Shown here piece after piece: positions 14,750 to 24,046 of a stretch of 64,000 bases of DNA. Source of the DNA: Paenalicyclobacillus ferrooxydans. Lineage in GTDB: Bacteria > Bacillota > Bacilli > Alicyclobacillales > Alicyclobacillaceae. The stretch's first letter is position 1. Each line of letters starts with the position of its first letter. A program made the position numbers and the translations under genes. The notes under the pieces were generated by a model. It ran no database searches. It saw only the letters and a list, made by a program, of their open reading frames with translations, and had not been told where the DNA came from. The stretch is from positions 1 to 64,000 of the forward strand of contig NZ_LJCO01000103.1 of NCBI RefSeq assembly GCF_001399675.1, written 5' to 3'.

Positions 14750-15652
14750 ATGAGTATCCTGATTAACAAAGACACGAAGGTCATCACACAGGGTATCACC
14801 GGATCGCAGGGGTTATTTCATACAAAGCAAGCGATTGAATACGGAACCAACATGGTTGGCGGAACAACGCCGGGCAAAGGCGGCACCACAGTTGAAGGAT
14901 TGCCTGTATTTAACACGGTTGCAGAGGCCGTGAAGGAAACGGGTGCAAATGCGTCGGTCATCTACGTACCACCTGCGTTTGCAGCGGATGCCATCATGGA
15001 AGCTGTCGACGCTGAGCTTGACCTCGCCATCTGTATCACAGAAGGCATTCCGATTCTTGACATGGTCAAGGTCCGTCGTTATATGGAAGGAAAGAAGACC
15101 CGTCTAATTGGACCAAACTGTCCAGGGGTTATCACTCCTGGTGAGTGCAAAATCGGTATTATGCCGGGCTACATTCATACCCCAGGCCGCGTTGGCGTTG
15201 TGTCTCGCAGTGGAACGCTGACCTATGAGGCAGTTTACCAGCTGACTGTGCGCGATATCGGACAGTCAACTGCAGTCGGTATTGGCGGCGACCCCGTCAA
15301 CGGCACCAACTTTATTGACGTGCTGAAGATGTTCAACGAAGACCCGGACACCGAAGCAGTCATCATGATTGGTGAGATCGGTGGTACAGCAGAGGAACAG
15401 GCTGCAGAGTGGATCCGCGATAACATGACAAAGCCTGTTGTCGGCTTCGTCGCAGGCGCAACAGCCCCTCCGGGACGCCGCATGGGTCACGCTGGTGCGA
15501 TTGTGTCCGGTGGTAGCGGGACCGCAGAATCAAAGATCAAGACCATGACCGAGTGTGGAATCCGCGTTGCTCCCACCCCGTCCGATATGGGTTCGACCAT
15601 GGAAGCACTGCTTGCCGATCGCGGACTGCTTGAGAAGTGCAAAGTCCGTTGA
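14750..15652 (+). CDS. sucD: Succinyl-CoA synthetase alpha subunit
   Basis: This 300-residue subunit binds CoA and carries the phosphohistidine. It has the N-terminal Rossmann CoA-binding region ([17 protein letters not shown]), the [19 protein letters not shown] block and the active-site segment [12 protein letters not shown] with the phosphorylated His. SD GAGGAGGGG precedes ATG 14750. It is co-transcribed with sucC, and a terminator follows at 15731. Confidence 0.97.
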   Translation: MSILINKDTKVITQGITGSQGLFHTKQAIEYGTNMVGGTTPGKGGTTVEGLPVFNTVAEAVKETGANASVIYVPPAFAADAIMEAVDAELDLAICITEGIPILDMVKVRRYMEGKKTRLIGPNCPGVITPGECKIGIMPGYIHTPGRVGVVSRSGTLTYEAVYQLTVRDIGQSTAVGIGGDPVNGTNFIDVLKMFNEDPDTEAVIMIGEIGGTAEEQAAEWIRDNMTKPVVGFVAGATAPPGRRMGHAGAIVSGGSGTAESKIKTMTECGIRVAPTPSDMGSTMEALLADRGLLEKCKVR

Positions 15653-15730
15653 TGTAAAGGATTGTTCGCTTGACGATGCCGGAAGCACCTTGATTGTGCG
15701 AAATGGCATGCACAGAATTACAACTTGGGT

Positions 15731-15764
15731 CTGACACTCCTCTCGAGGATGTCAGGCCTTTTTT
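15731..15764 (+). terminator. Rho-independent terminator of sucCD
   Basis: CTGACA (15731-15736) pairs with TGTCAG (15750-15755); inside, TCCT pairs with AGGA around CTCG. GCC and six T's follow. Confidence 0.85.
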
Positions 15765-15815
15765 GCGTACAGGTTACGAAGGTGCATGTGGCAACGAGGG
15801 TTGTTGTTTCAGGGA

Positions 15816-15824
15816 TGTCATACT
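15816..15824 (+). promoter_or_regulatory. Candidate extended -10 promoter of dprA
   Basis: TGTCATACT has the TG-n-(-10) layout with CATACT at 15819-15824. No convincing -35 is seen. It would yield a leader of about 85 bases containing the hairpin at 15864-15898. Confidence 0.3.
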
Positions 15825-15863
15825 GTTCGTGTCTGAATCCTTCGAAGCTTTATTGCAGGTTTG

Positions 15864-15898
15864 GAGACTTGACGACACACTGAATGTGTTCAAGTCTC
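15864..15898 (+). promoter_or_regulatory. Strong hairpin just upstream of the dprA RBS
   Basis: GAGACTTGA (15864-15872) pairs with TCAAGTCTC (15890-15898); after a two-base bulge, ACACA pairs with TGTGT around CTGAA. It is a 9+5 bp stem ending five bases before AAGGAG (15904-15909), with no T-tract. Position suggests translational control or transcript protection of dprA. Confidence 0.5.
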
Positions 15899-15915
15899 TC
15901 ACGAAGGAGCCGAAC

Positions 15916-17013
15916 GTGGATATGGTATCGGAAAGAGACTACACCATCGCTCTCGCGAGTTGTCCGGGACTGGAACCGGCAACCCTCCGCAAATTGATTG
16001 CAGGCTGTGGCAGTGCAAGGAACGTTTGGGATGGCGGGCAAGAGGATTGGCTCGCCGCCGCCCGCATCTCACCCGGCACAGTCAGACGATTGACGGCTTG
16101 GATAGATTCAACACGAGATGCATCGGGTGTGGAAACGAGGTTACTTGAGCGAAGGATTGGCTGTGTCGTCAAGGGAGATAAAAATTATCCGAGTCGGCTT
16201 TACGACCTTGAGAACGCTCCTGCTGTCATCTTTGTGCGCGGGCACAGTAGGGATATAGGGATGCTGTTTCAGCGTGACGATATTGTAAGTGTGGTAGGCA
16301 CACGGCGCGCCTCGGCGTATGCTGTCGAAGCAACGCGATGGATTGTCGGTACACTTGCCAGGTCACGGTGGCATGTCGTATCTGGTCTCGCACTTGGAAT
16401 TGACATTTGCGCACATCAAAGCGCTCTTGAGGTACAAGGTGTGACATCTGCAGTATTGGCTTGCGGCGTGGATCTCTGTTATCCTGTGAACCACAAACGT
16501 ACTTACGACGCGATACTCGAGCATGGATGTATCATTAGCGAATACCCACCGGGGACGCCAGTCGCTAAACATCGATTTCCGGAGCGGAATCGGTTGATTG
16601 CAGCGCTCAGTCCTACACTGATTGTTGTTCAGGCCGGCGAAAAGAGCGGGGCGCTCTTAACTGCAGGCATGGCGCTCGACTTAGGTCGTGATGTATATGC
16701 GGTACCCGGTCCGATAACCAGCGTGCACTTTCGCGGCTCGAACCGTCTGTTGGCAGACGGTGCCGGAGTGCTTCTGAACCCAGAGGAGTTTCTTCTGGAG
16801 CAAGGGCAAACTCTCGTCGCAGCAGGATTTGAGCAAACTCCGCCGGAACGGTGGCGGAGACTCTATGAGATGCTGCAAGAGCCCCTTGGAGCAAGCGCTC
16901 TCAGTGAGAAACTTCTTGTGCCGGTGAGCCATGTTTACGCAGGTCTTTTGGAATTGGAACTTGACGGATTCGTTCAACGCAAGCCCGGTGGTGTATATCA
17001 GCGGAACCGGTAG
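15916..17013 (+). CDS. dprA: DNA-processing protein DprA (Smf)
   Basis: DprA loads RecA on incoming single-stranded DNA during transformation. The predicted protein of about 365 residues has an N-terminal helical domain and then the extended Rossmann fold: VVGTRRASAYAVEATRW, SGLALGIDICAHQSALE, LACGVDLCYPVNHK and FPERNRLIAALS, ending in a winged-helix-like C-terminus. The GTG at 15916 has AAGGAG six bases upstream; an ATG two codons later (15922) is the alternative. The open frame extends about 74 codons further but contains the sucD terminator and the hairpin, so that extension is not real. It precedes topA as in B. subtilis. Confidence 0.93.
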   Translation: MDMVSERDYTIALASCPGLEPATLRKLIAGCGSARNVWDGGQEDWLAAARISPGTVRRLTAWIDSTRDASGVETRLLERRIGCVVKGDKNYPSRLYDLENAPAVIFVRGHSRDIGMLFQRDDIVSVVGTRRASAYAVEATRWIVGTLARSRWHVVSGLALGIDICAHQSALEVQGVTSAVLACGVDLCYPVNHKRTYDAILEHGCIISEYPPGTPVAKHRFPERNRLIAALSPTLIVVQAGEKSGALLTAGMALDLGRDVYAVPGPITSVHFRGSNRLLADGAGVLLNPEEFLLEQGQTLVAAGFEQTPPERWRRLYEMLQEPLGASALSEKLLVPVSHVYAGLLELELDGFVQRKPGGVYQRNR

Positions 17014-17200
17014 TATTTGCATCCAAATTCTGACCGGTGTTAAGATGGGGTCAATATGCCGCTGATGCGTTTTCGCAATTCTGTTTATCAACGTCGAGAC
17101 TCGGGGTATCATCTCGCCTTTGGATGCTGAATCATGGGTGGTTTAGGCACTCAACTCGTTCGAAACGGGCAGCAAGGGATCCCGTCAAGGAGGATATACA

Positions 17201-19477
17201 TTGGCAGACTATTTGGTCATCGTGGAGTCTCCGGCAAAGGCCAAGACAATCGGGAAGTATCTCGGGAAGCGTTATGCCGTGAAGGCCTCCATGGGTCACG
17301 TTCGTGACCTGCCCAAAAGCAAGTTGGGTGTGGACGTCGAACACGACTTTGAGCCGCAGTACATTACCATACGTGGTAAAGGTGATGTCATCAAAGACCT
17401 CCGGGAAGCAGGCAAAAAGGCCAAAAAAGTGTTTCTGGCCGCTGACCCTGACCGTGAAGGTGAGGCCATTGCCTGGCATCTTGCGACACTTTTAAATGTA
17501 GACACGAGCGAACCCTGCCGCGTTGTCTTTCATGAGATTACAAAAAACGCGGTTCAAGAGGCATTTCACAAACCGCGAACGATGGATATGAATCTGATCC
17601 AAGCACAACAAACCAGGCGTATTCTCGATCGTCTGGTCGGCTACCGACTAAGTCCCTTGTTGTGGCGTAAGGTAAAAAAGGGGCTGTCTGCCGGACGCGT
17701 GCAGTCTGTGGCCGTACGGATGGTGGTTGAGCGGGAACGCGAAATCCGTGCTTTTCAACCAGAAGAGTACTGGACGGTAGATGCAGCGTTCAATACGGAG
17801 GATGGCAAATTCAAGGCACGATTCACAGGCTATCACGGTGAAAAGACGGCGCTCCCGAACCGTGAAGGTGTAGACGAGCTGTTGACACATGTAGACGGCA
17901 GGCCGTTTAACGTGAAGCATGTCAAGAAAAGCGAGCGTCGACGAAATCCGAGTCCGCCGTTCATTACAAGCAGCCTCCAACAGGAAGCAGCTCGTAAACT
18001 GGGGTTTCGAGCCTATCGAACGATGGCCGTCGCACAGCAACTCTATGAAGGGCTGGAGTTGCCGAAAGAAGGCAGCGTTGGTCTCATCACGTACATGCGT
18101 ACAGATTCGGTGCGTGTTTCGGAAGTCGCACAAGACGAAGCTCGAGGGTTCATCGTCGACCATTTTGGATCGTCGTACGCGCCGTCCACCCCGCGCCAGT
18201 ATCAAACGCGCAATAAGAATGCGCAGGATGCTCATGAGTGCATTCGGCCCACGTCTGTTCTTCGCGACCCTGAGTCGGTCAAAGAACATCTATCCAAAGA
18301 TCAGTATCGACTTTACAAGCTGATCTGGGACCGCTTCGTGGCGAGTCAGATGAGTTCTGCCATCCTAGATACGACCACGGTTGATATTACAGCGAATGAT
18401 GCTTGGTTTCGGGCCACGGGTTCGATTCTGAAATTCGCCGGTTTCATGAAGTTGTACATTGAAGGGCAAGACGATGGGACGACGGAAGATGATGACGCAC
18501 GACTTCTGCCTCCGCTTGAAGAAGGGCAACACTTGCCGAGTCCGGCTTTAGTCCCCGAACAACATTTTACACAGCCACCGCCGAGGTATTCCGAATCTTC
18601 TTTGGTAAAAGAGATGGAGGAACGGGGTATCGGCAGACCGAGTACGTATGCACCCACGATTGAGACGATTCTCAAACGAGGATATGTGGTTCTCGACCAA
18701 AAGCGGTTCATACCCACAGAACTCGGAGAAATTGTCGTTGATCTCCTGGTGCAAAATTTCCATCAATTGATTGATACCGACTTTACAGCTCACCTTGAAG
18801 ATGAGCTCGATTCTGTGGAAGACGGCCGTTCCGATTGGGTTGGTATCTTGAATGACTTTTACCGTCAACTCGAAACGGACCTTGAAGAGGCTGAGAAGAA
18901 CCTCGAACATGTGAAGCTGGAAGATGAGGTTTCCGATGTCGAGTGTGAGAAATGCGGCAGGATGATGGTTTACAAGCACGGTCGCTATGGCAAGTTTCTC
19001 GCCTGCCCCGGGTTTCCTGAATGCCGCAATACAAAACCGATTGTGAAGGACGTTGGGGTTGTTTGCCCGGATTGTGGCAAACCGCTCGTTGAACGCAAAG
19101 GGAAGCGTCGGACCTTCTATGGCTGCAGCGGATATCCGGAGTGCGAGTACGTCCTGTGGAACCGACCGACCGGCACGCTGTGCCCGGAATGCGGACACCC
19201 GATGGTTGAGAAACGCAGCCGCGGTAAAGTTGAAGTCGTCTGCAGCAACGAGACCGCGCATCCAGGCCAATCCGGGTCGTCAGGGCGCACAGGGAAGGCA
19301 ACTGGAGCCTCAAAGACAAAGGCAGCCGGAGCATCGAAGACAAAGGCAGCGGGAACGGTGAAGTCGGGTGTGAAGAAACAGACGGCAACTTATCGGCGTG
19401 GTAAAGACAAACGGAAATCAAGCCCCGACTCCAAACGCACACGAGCGGAAGCGCCAGCACGGAAGTCCGGAAGTTGA
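17201..19477 (+). CDS. topA: DNA topoisomerase I
   Basis: This 758-residue type IA topoisomerase relaxes negative supercoils. The TOPRIM motif lies near residues 5-110 (VIVESPAKAKTIGKYLG, ADPDREGEAIAWH), and the catalytic Tyr298 sits in TYMRTDSVRVS. Three C-terminal zinc ribbons follow (CEKCGRMM, CPDCGKPL, CPECGHPM). The third has only three Cys plus a possible His. The last 80 residues are basic and Ala/Lys/Ser-rich, with an inexact 24-bp tandem repeat (19304-19351) encoding the eight-residue unit GASKTKAA twice. The TTG start at 17201 is fixed by AAGGAGG seven bases upstream. Confidence 0.97.
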   Translation: MADYLVIVESPAKAKTIGKYLGKRYAVKASMGHVRDLPKSKLGVDVEHDFEPQYITIRGKGDVIKDLREAGKKAKKVFLAADPDREGEAIAWHLATLLNVDTSEPCRVVFHEITKNAVQEAFHKPRTMDMNLIQAQQTRRILDRLVGYRLSPLLWRKVKKGLSAGRVQSVAVRMVVEREREIRAFQPEEYWTVDAAFNTEDGKFKARFTGYHGEKTALPNREGVDELLTHVDGRPFNVKHVKKSERRRNPSPPFITSSLQQEAARKLGFRAYRTMAVAQQLYEGLELPKEGSVGLITYMRTDSVRVSEVAQDEARGFIVDHFGSSYAPSTPRQYQTRNKNAQDAHECIRPTSVLRDPESVKEHLSKDQYRLYKLIWDRFVASQMSSAILDTTTVDITANDAWFRATGSILKFAGFMKLYIEGQDDGTTEDDDARLLPPLEEGQHLPSPALVPEQHFTQPPPRYSESSLVKEMEERGIGRPSTYAPTIETILKRGYVVLDQKRFIPTELGEIVVDLLVQNFHQLIDTDFTAHLEDELDSVEDGRSDWVGILNDFYRQLETDLEEAEKNLEHVKLEDEVSDVECEKCGRMMVYKHGRYGKFLACPGFPECRNTKPIVKDVGVVCPDCGKPLVERKGKRRTFYGCSGYPECEYVLWNRPTGTLCPECGHPMVEKRSRGKVEVVCSNETAHPGQSGSSGRTGKATGASKTKAAGASKTKAAGTVKSGVKKQTATYRRGKDKRKSSPDSKRTRAEAPARKSGS

Positions 19478-19544
19478 TGATAGAACATCCGTTATCCACG
19501 GTTTCGACCGTGGATGACGTATTTTGGTCAGGAGGTGGAGTTTG

Positions 19545-20849
19545 GTGCGAGTCACAGTGATTGGTGCCGGCCTAGCCGGTGCAGAAGCAGCATGGCAAGT
19601 CGCTCGTCAGGGCGTCGAAGTCGATCTCTATGAGATGAGGCCCACTCGGCAAACACCGGCGCACCATACAACACAATTCGCGGAACTCGTCTGTACAAAT
19701 TCACTAAGGGCGAACGCGGTGACAAATGCGGTAGGGCTGTTAAAAGAAGAAATGAGACGCATGGATTCACTGATTCTGCGCAGTGCGGACCTTCATGCGG
19801 TTCCCGCTGGCGGCGCCTTGGCAGTCGACAGGGAACGCTTTTCACAGGCAGTCACTGAGGAGCTCACAAATCACCCGAATATACGCGTGATTCGAGACGA
19901 AGTCTCGGAAATTCCAGGTGAAGGGTTGACCATTGTTGCCACAGGTCCTCTGACGTCACCGGATTTGTCGCAGTCTATTCGCCGTTTTATCGGCCAGGAA
20001 CATCTGTACTTTTTCGATGCTGCTGCGCCGATTGTAACCAAAGAGTCCGTCGACATGGATAAGGTCTACTTTGCCTCGCGTTATGACAAAGGTGAGGCTG
20101 CATACCTGAATTGCCCGATGACTGAGGACGAGTTTAATGCTTTTTACGATGCGCTCGTGAGTGCGGAAACGGCGCCATTGCACGAGTTTGAAGAGGAAAA
20201 GTATTTTGAAGGATGCATGCCGGTAGAAGTGATGGCGAAAAGAGGGCGCAAGACACTCTTGTTTGGACCCCTGAAACCGGTTGGCTTGACCGATCCGCGC
20301 ACAGGGCAACGCCCCTATGCTGTCATCCAGCTTCGACAGGATAATGCTGCCGCAACCCTGTTTAATATCGTCGGATTCCAAACGCACCTGAAGTGGGGCG
20401 AACAGAAACGGGTATTTCAGATGATCCCGGGTCTTGAACAGGCGGAGTTTGTTCGCTACGGGGTGATGCATCGAAATACATATCTCAACAGCCCCACATC
20501 CCTGGAGTCGACGTACCAAGCCAAACGCCGGCCGGACCTGTTCTTTGCCGGGCAGATTACTGGGGTTGAAGGCTACGTCGAATCCGCGGCGGCCGGCCTG
20601 ATTGCAGGTATTAATGCAGGCCGCATGGCGAGAGGGTTGGAGCCGGTTGAGGCTCCTGTGACGACAGCTATCGGGAGCCTCGCGCACTACATTACACACG
20701 CTGCACCAGACAATTTTCAACCTATGAATGCGACCTTCGGACTCTTGCCTCCCCTCGAGGTTAGAGTACGGGATAAGCGAGAGCGTGCACAAGCGATGGC
20801 GGACAGAGCTTTAACGCACCTGGCGGGCTTTATCCAGGACTTGTCGTGA
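19545..20849 (+). CDS. trmFO: tRNA (uracil-5-)-methyltransferase TrmFO (folate/FAD)
   Basis: TrmFO makes ribothymidine at tRNA position 54 using methylenetetrahydrofolate and FADH2. The 434-residue protein has the N-terminal FAD site [34 protein letters not shown], and the conserved [16 protein letters not shown], and [19 protein letters not shown] blocks. GTG 19545 lies seven bases after GGAGGTG, which sets the start; a TTG one codon earlier is possible. The stop overlaps the xerC start region. Gene order topA-trmFO-xerC matches B. subtilis. Confidence 0.96.
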   Translation: MRVTVIGAGLAGAEAAWQVARQGVEVDLYEMRPTRQTPAHHTTQFAELVCTNSLRANAVTNAVGLLKEEMRRMDSLILRSADLHAVPAGGALAVDRERFSQAVTEELTNHPNIRVIRDEVSEIPGEGLTIVATGPLTSPDLSQSIRRFIGQEHLYFFDAAAPIVTKESVDMDKVYFASRYDKGEAAYLNCPMTEDEFNAFYDALVSAETAPLHEFEEEKYFEGCMPVEVMAKRGRKTLLFGPLKPVGLTDPRTGQRPYAVIQLRQDNAAATLFNIVGFQTHLKWGEQKRVFQMIPGLEQAEFVRYGVMHRNTYLNSPTSLESTYQAKRRPDLFFAGQITGVEGYVESAAAGLIAGINAGRMARGLEPVEAPVTTAIGSLAHYITHAAPDNFQPMNATFGLLPPLEVRVRDKRERAQAMADRALTHLAGFIQDLS

Positions 20850-21742
20850 TGGATACTCCACATCCACTATCTGAGGCGGTTGCCGAGTATATATATCGTT
20901 TGCGGGTTGAAAAGGGAAGCTCGGAACACACGGCGATGGCGTACGAGACAGATTTAACGATGTTCGCTGAGTTCTTGGCGGGGCAGGGTGTTGTCCGGTG
21001 GGATGAGGTGAAGGCTGCCCAGATTCGTAAATACGTCGCAATGATGACGACAAACGGGCTCGCCAAGTCCACCATCGCCAGGCGTCTGTCCTGTTATCGG
21101 TCGTTTTACGAACACCTGATTCGCGAGGGTACAGCAACACAGAATGCAGCCCGTTTCATATCGCTGCCGAAGCAGCAAAAACGCGTTCCGTCGTTCTACT
21201 TTCAAGAGGAGATGAAGGGGCTTCTTGAGTCTGTCAACGGGACCGATGTTTTGAATCTGCGTGACCGCGCACTGCTCGAGTTCATTTACGCGACGGGTGT
21301 CCGCGTTTCCGAATGCGTATCCTTGAACATAAAGGACATAAACTTGGAAGAGGGCTTCGCACTCGTACTTGGCAAAGGGGCAAAGGAACGCTATGTCCTG
21401 ATCGGTGACGCGGCCGTAGAAGCGATTAAGGCGTATCTGCACAAACGAAAGAATGCAGGCTCTGACGATCCGCTTTTTTTGAACCACAGAGGCGGAAGAC
21501 TCACCGATCGCAGCGTTCGGCGTGTGTTACACCAACGGATCGAAGAATGTGCGAAGTTGCGTCAAGTGAGTCCGCATGCATTGCGGCACAGTTTTGCTAC
21601 TCATTTGCTCGATGGTGGAGCGGACTTGCGCGTCGTCCAGGAGTTACTTGGTCACGCGAGTCTCTCATCCACGCAAATTTACACACATACATCCAGAGAA
21701 CGCTTAGTGCAGGTTTATCAGGCATCTCATCCGAGGGCATAG
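20849..21742 (+). CDS. xerC: Tyrosine recombinase XerC (CodV)
   Basis: This 297-residue site-specific recombinase resolves chromosome dimers at dif with XerD. It has an N-terminal SAM-like DNA-binding domain and then the full catalytic set: Arg152 (TGVRVSE), Lys176 (LGKGAKE), His243 and Arg246 (HALRHSFATH), His269 (LGHASLS) and Tyr278 (QIYTH). The ATG at 20849 shares bases with the trmFO stop; a GTG one codon earlier is equally close. It stands before hslVU, as in Bacillus codV-clpQ-clpY. Confidence 0.96.
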   Translation: MDTPHPLSEAVAEYIYRLRVEKGSSEHTAMAYETDLTMFAEFLAGQGVVRWDEVKAAQIRKYVAMMTTNGLAKSTIARRLSCYRSFYEHLIREGTATQNAARFISLPKQQKRVPSFYFQEEMKGLLESVNGTDVLNLRDRALLEFIYATGVRVSECVSLNIKDINLEEGFALVLGKGAKERYVLIGDAAVEAIKAYLHKRKNAGSDDPLFLNHRGGRLTDRSVRRVLHQRIEECAKLRQVSPHALRHSFATHLLDGGADLRVVQELLGHASLSSTQIYTHTSRERLVQVYQASHPRA

Positions 21743-21765
21743 ACAGGGAATAAGGAGGTTCACCA

Positions 21766-22305
21766 ATGAGCATGGAACTTCATGCCACCACAATCTTTGG
21801 TGTGCAAAAAGATGGGCACGGTGCGATTGCCGGAGACGGTCAGGTTACCCTTGGCAACAGCATGATTATGAAGCAAGGTGCAAAAAAGGTTCGCCGGCTG
21901 TACAAAGGTCAGGTAATTGCAGGATTCGCCGGCTCAGTGGCTGACGCGTTTACGTTGTTTGAGAAATTTGAAGGAAAGTTGGAAGAGTTTCATGGAAACC
22001 TGCCGCGCGCGGCTGTTGAGTTGGCTCGCGAATGGCGCTCAGACAAGGTGTTGCAAAAGCTTGAGGCGATGCTGCTCGTGATGAACAAAGAGCACCTGTT
22101 GATTGTCTCCGGCGGCGGAGAGGTCATTGAACCGGACGACGGAGTTTGTGCTATCGGATCCGGTGGCGCATATGCGCTTGCAGCTGGGCGCGCATTGTTA
22201 CGCAATACGGACCTGCCAGCACCGAAGATTGCTGAACAAGCGCTGAAAATCGCCTCGGAAATCTGCGTTTTTACGAACGATCATATTATTGTGGAAGAGA
22301 TCTGA
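21766..22305 (+). CDS. hslV: HslV (ClpQ) protease subunit
   Basis: The 179-residue peptidase of the HslUV (ClpQY) proteasome-like machine forms the proteolytic double ring. The conserved core begins [24 protein letters not shown]. In proteobacteria the first Thr of that TT is the N-terminal nucleophile. Here seven residues (MSMELHA) precede it, as in B. subtilis CodW (MSSFHA), where an N-terminal Ser is reported as nucleophile; Ser2 is present. An ideal SD (AAGGAGG) precedes the ATG. Coupled with hslU. Confidence 0.95.
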   Translation: MSMELHATTIFGVQKDGHGAIAGDGQVTLGNSMIMKQGAKKVRRLYKGQVIAGFAGSVADAFTLFEKFEGKLEEFHGNLPRAAVELAREWRSDKVLQKLEAMLLVMNKEHLLIVSGGGEVIEPDDGVCAIGSGGAYALAAGRALLRNTDLPAPKIAEQALKIASEICVFTNDHIIVEEI

Positions 22306-22381
22306 GCAGGAGAAAACTTCAGCAGAGAGTCGCGGAAAATTTGCAAACGTGATTTGACGACTGATAAAGGGAGCGGTGTTG

Positions 22382-23770
22382 ATGCAGAAAGAAGACCTCA
22401 CGCCTAGACAAATCGTTACAGAACTGGATAAATATATTGTTGGTCAGGGGCCTGCTAAGAAATCTGTCGCGATTGCTCTGCGCAACCGCATGCGGCGCGC
22501 CAAATTAAGCCCGCAATTGCAGGAGGAAGTCACACCGAAAAATATCTTGATGATTGGTCCAACAGGCGTCGGTAAAACGGAGATTGCCAGACGTTTGGCA
22601 AAGTTGGTCGGTGCTCCTTTCATCAAGGTGGAAGCAACGAAATTTACAGAGGTCGGTTATGTGGGCCGGGACGTTGATTCGATGGTCAGAGACTTGGCTG
22701 AAACCGCTGTTCGCATGGTGAAATCCGAATACGCGGAACGAATGAAGGGTGAAGCTGAGGAACGTGCAGAAGAAAGAATTGTCGAAGCTCTGGTACCGGA
22801 TCCGAGCAGCCGCAAATCGAACCGCAATCCTCTTGAGATGCTGTTTGGCGGGGCAGGTGGTGGTGCGAACTCTGAACCTGTGTCTGACAATGTGAGGTCA
22901 GAACGCAAGCGCGTGGCTCATCAACTCGCGATGGGGGAGCTCGAAGACCGGATTGTTGAGGTTGACGTTGAAGAGCAACAATCCTCACCGATGCTTGGCT
23001 TTATGCCAGGTATGGGTGCTGAAGGGATGGGAAATCTCCAAGAGGTCCTCGGCAACCTGATGCCAAAGCAAACCAAGCGTCGAAAGATGACTGTCCGAGA
23101 AGCGAGACGCGTGCTCACTCAGGAAGAGGCTCAAAAGTTGGTAGATATGGATGCCGTGACGACGGAAGCGGTTTATCGCGTGGAGAATCAAGGGATCATT
23201 TTTATCGACGAGATGGATAAGATTGCAGGACGCGAGCAAGGTGCACGAGATGTGTCTCGGGAAGGCGTACAGCGGGACATTCTCCCAATTGTCGAAGGAT
23301 CGACCGTCGTGACGAAGTACGGCCCAGTCAAGACCGATCATATGCTCTTTATCGGCGCCGGAGCTTTCCATGTGGCGAAACCGTCTGATTTAATCCCTGA
23401 ACTTCAGGGGCGATTCCCAATTCGGGTTGAACTTGAAAGTTTAACGACTGAAGACTTCGAGCGGATTTTGAAGGAACCAGAGCATGCGCTCCTAAAGCAG
23501 TACACCGCGCTGTTGGAGACGGAAGGAGTGCGGGTTCGTTTCACGGACGACGCGATTCACCGAATCGCAGAGATGGCGGAGGTTGTTAACCGTGAAACCG
23601 AAGATATCGGTGCGCGCAGACTCCATACCTTGGTGGAGAAGGTTTTGGAAGAGTTGTCTTTTGAAGCTCCGGAAGTCCGACTTGATGAAGTGGTAATTAC
23701 GCCTGAATATGTCAACGCTCGGTTGGGGTCGATTGTGCAGAACAGGGACTTGAGCCAGTTTATTCTGTAA
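22382..23770 (+). CDS. hslU: HslU (ClpY) AAA+ unfoldase
   Basis: This 462-residue ATPase unfolds substrates and feeds them to HslV. Walker [13 protein letters not shown] is at about 59-70, the pore loop GYVGRD at 92-97, and Walker [12 protein letters not shown] follows the acidic I-domain (about 110-245). The sensor region is near [15 protein letters not shown], and the C-terminus ends in SQFIL, the tail that docks in HslV. The ATG 22382 lies eight bases after AAGGGAG; an in-frame GTG two codons upstream is less well spaced. The gene is followed by a terminator, not by codY. Confidence 0.97.
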   Translation: MQKEDLTPRQIVTELDKYIVGQGPAKKSVAIALRNRMRRAKLSPQLQEEVTPKNILMIGPTGVGKTEIARRLAKLVGAPFIKVEATKFTEVGYVGRDVDSMVRDLAETAVRMVKSEYAERMKGEAEERAEERIVEALVPDPSSRKSNRNPLEMLFGGAGGGANSEPVSDNVRSERKRVAHQLAMGELEDRIVEVDVEEQQSSPMLGFMPGMGAEGMGNLQEVLGNLMPKQTKRRKMTVREARRVLTQEEAQKLVDMDAVTTEAVYRVENQGIIFIDEMDKIAGREQGARDVSREGVQRDILPIVEGSTVVTKYGPVKTDHMLFIGAGAFHVAKPSDLIPELQGRFPIRVELESLTTEDFERILKEPEHALLKQYTALLETEGVRVRFTDDAIHRIAEMAEVVNRETEDIGARRLHTLVEKVLEELSFEAPEVRLDEVVITPEYVNARLGSIVQNRDLSQFIL

Positions 23771-23806
23771 CCTGTCAATGACTGGTCTGGTAAGTCTTCC
23801 GTGATT

Positions 23807-23841
23807 GCACTGACTGCGATGCACTGACTGCGATGCACTGA
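23807..23841. repeat. 14-bp tandem repeat, 2.5 copies
   Basis: GCACTGACTGCGAT occurs at 23807-23820 and 23821-23834, with a third partial GCACTGA at 23835-23841 that runs into the hslU terminator stem. The copies are exact. Confidence 0.85.
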
Positions 23842-23875
23842 GGCGAATTTCCTTTTTCGGAAATTCGCCTTTTTG
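23841..23875 (+). terminator. Rho-independent terminator after hslU
   Basis: AGGCGAATTTCC (23841-23852) pairs with GGAAATTCGCCT (23859-23870) around TTTTTC, followed by TTTTGC. The stem is perfect over 12 bp. Confidence 0.92.
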
Positions 23876-23894
23876 CAAATCGAATATTTTATAG

Positions 23895-23923
23895 TTGCTG
23901 TACGTTCTAGGCTATGATATATT
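23895..23923 (+). promoter_or_regulatory. Sigma-A promoter of rpsB
   Basis: TTGCTG (23895-23900), a 17-base spacer and TATATT (23918-23923) precede a leader of about 115 bases. Confidence 0.75.
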
Positions 23924-23929
23924 AAAAAA

Positions 23930-24046
23930 TGGTGTAATTACCCGCACTAAGCGGAGCACACACGTTTGCAGATGGAGTGCCAGGTCCCGTGTTTGGGCAG
24001 CAGTCCAAGTGAAGCGGACGGAGGACAAACCTGGGAGGTTATGAAA
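23930..24046 (+). promoter_or_regulatory. rpsB leader, possible S2 autoregulatory RNA
   Basis: The region between promoter and start is GC-rich, with complementary tracts around the segments GGCAGCAGTCC and GGACGGAGGACAAACC. Ribosomal protein operons often carry protein-binding leaders. I cannot match a defined S2 leader consensus by eye. It ends in GGGAGG (24033-24038), which decides the start codon. Confidence 0.3.

Noticed and set aside
15694-15915. 74-codon N-terminal extension of dprA
   Set aside because: It covers the sucD terminator and a hairpin, has no DprA similarity, and the SD favours 15916.
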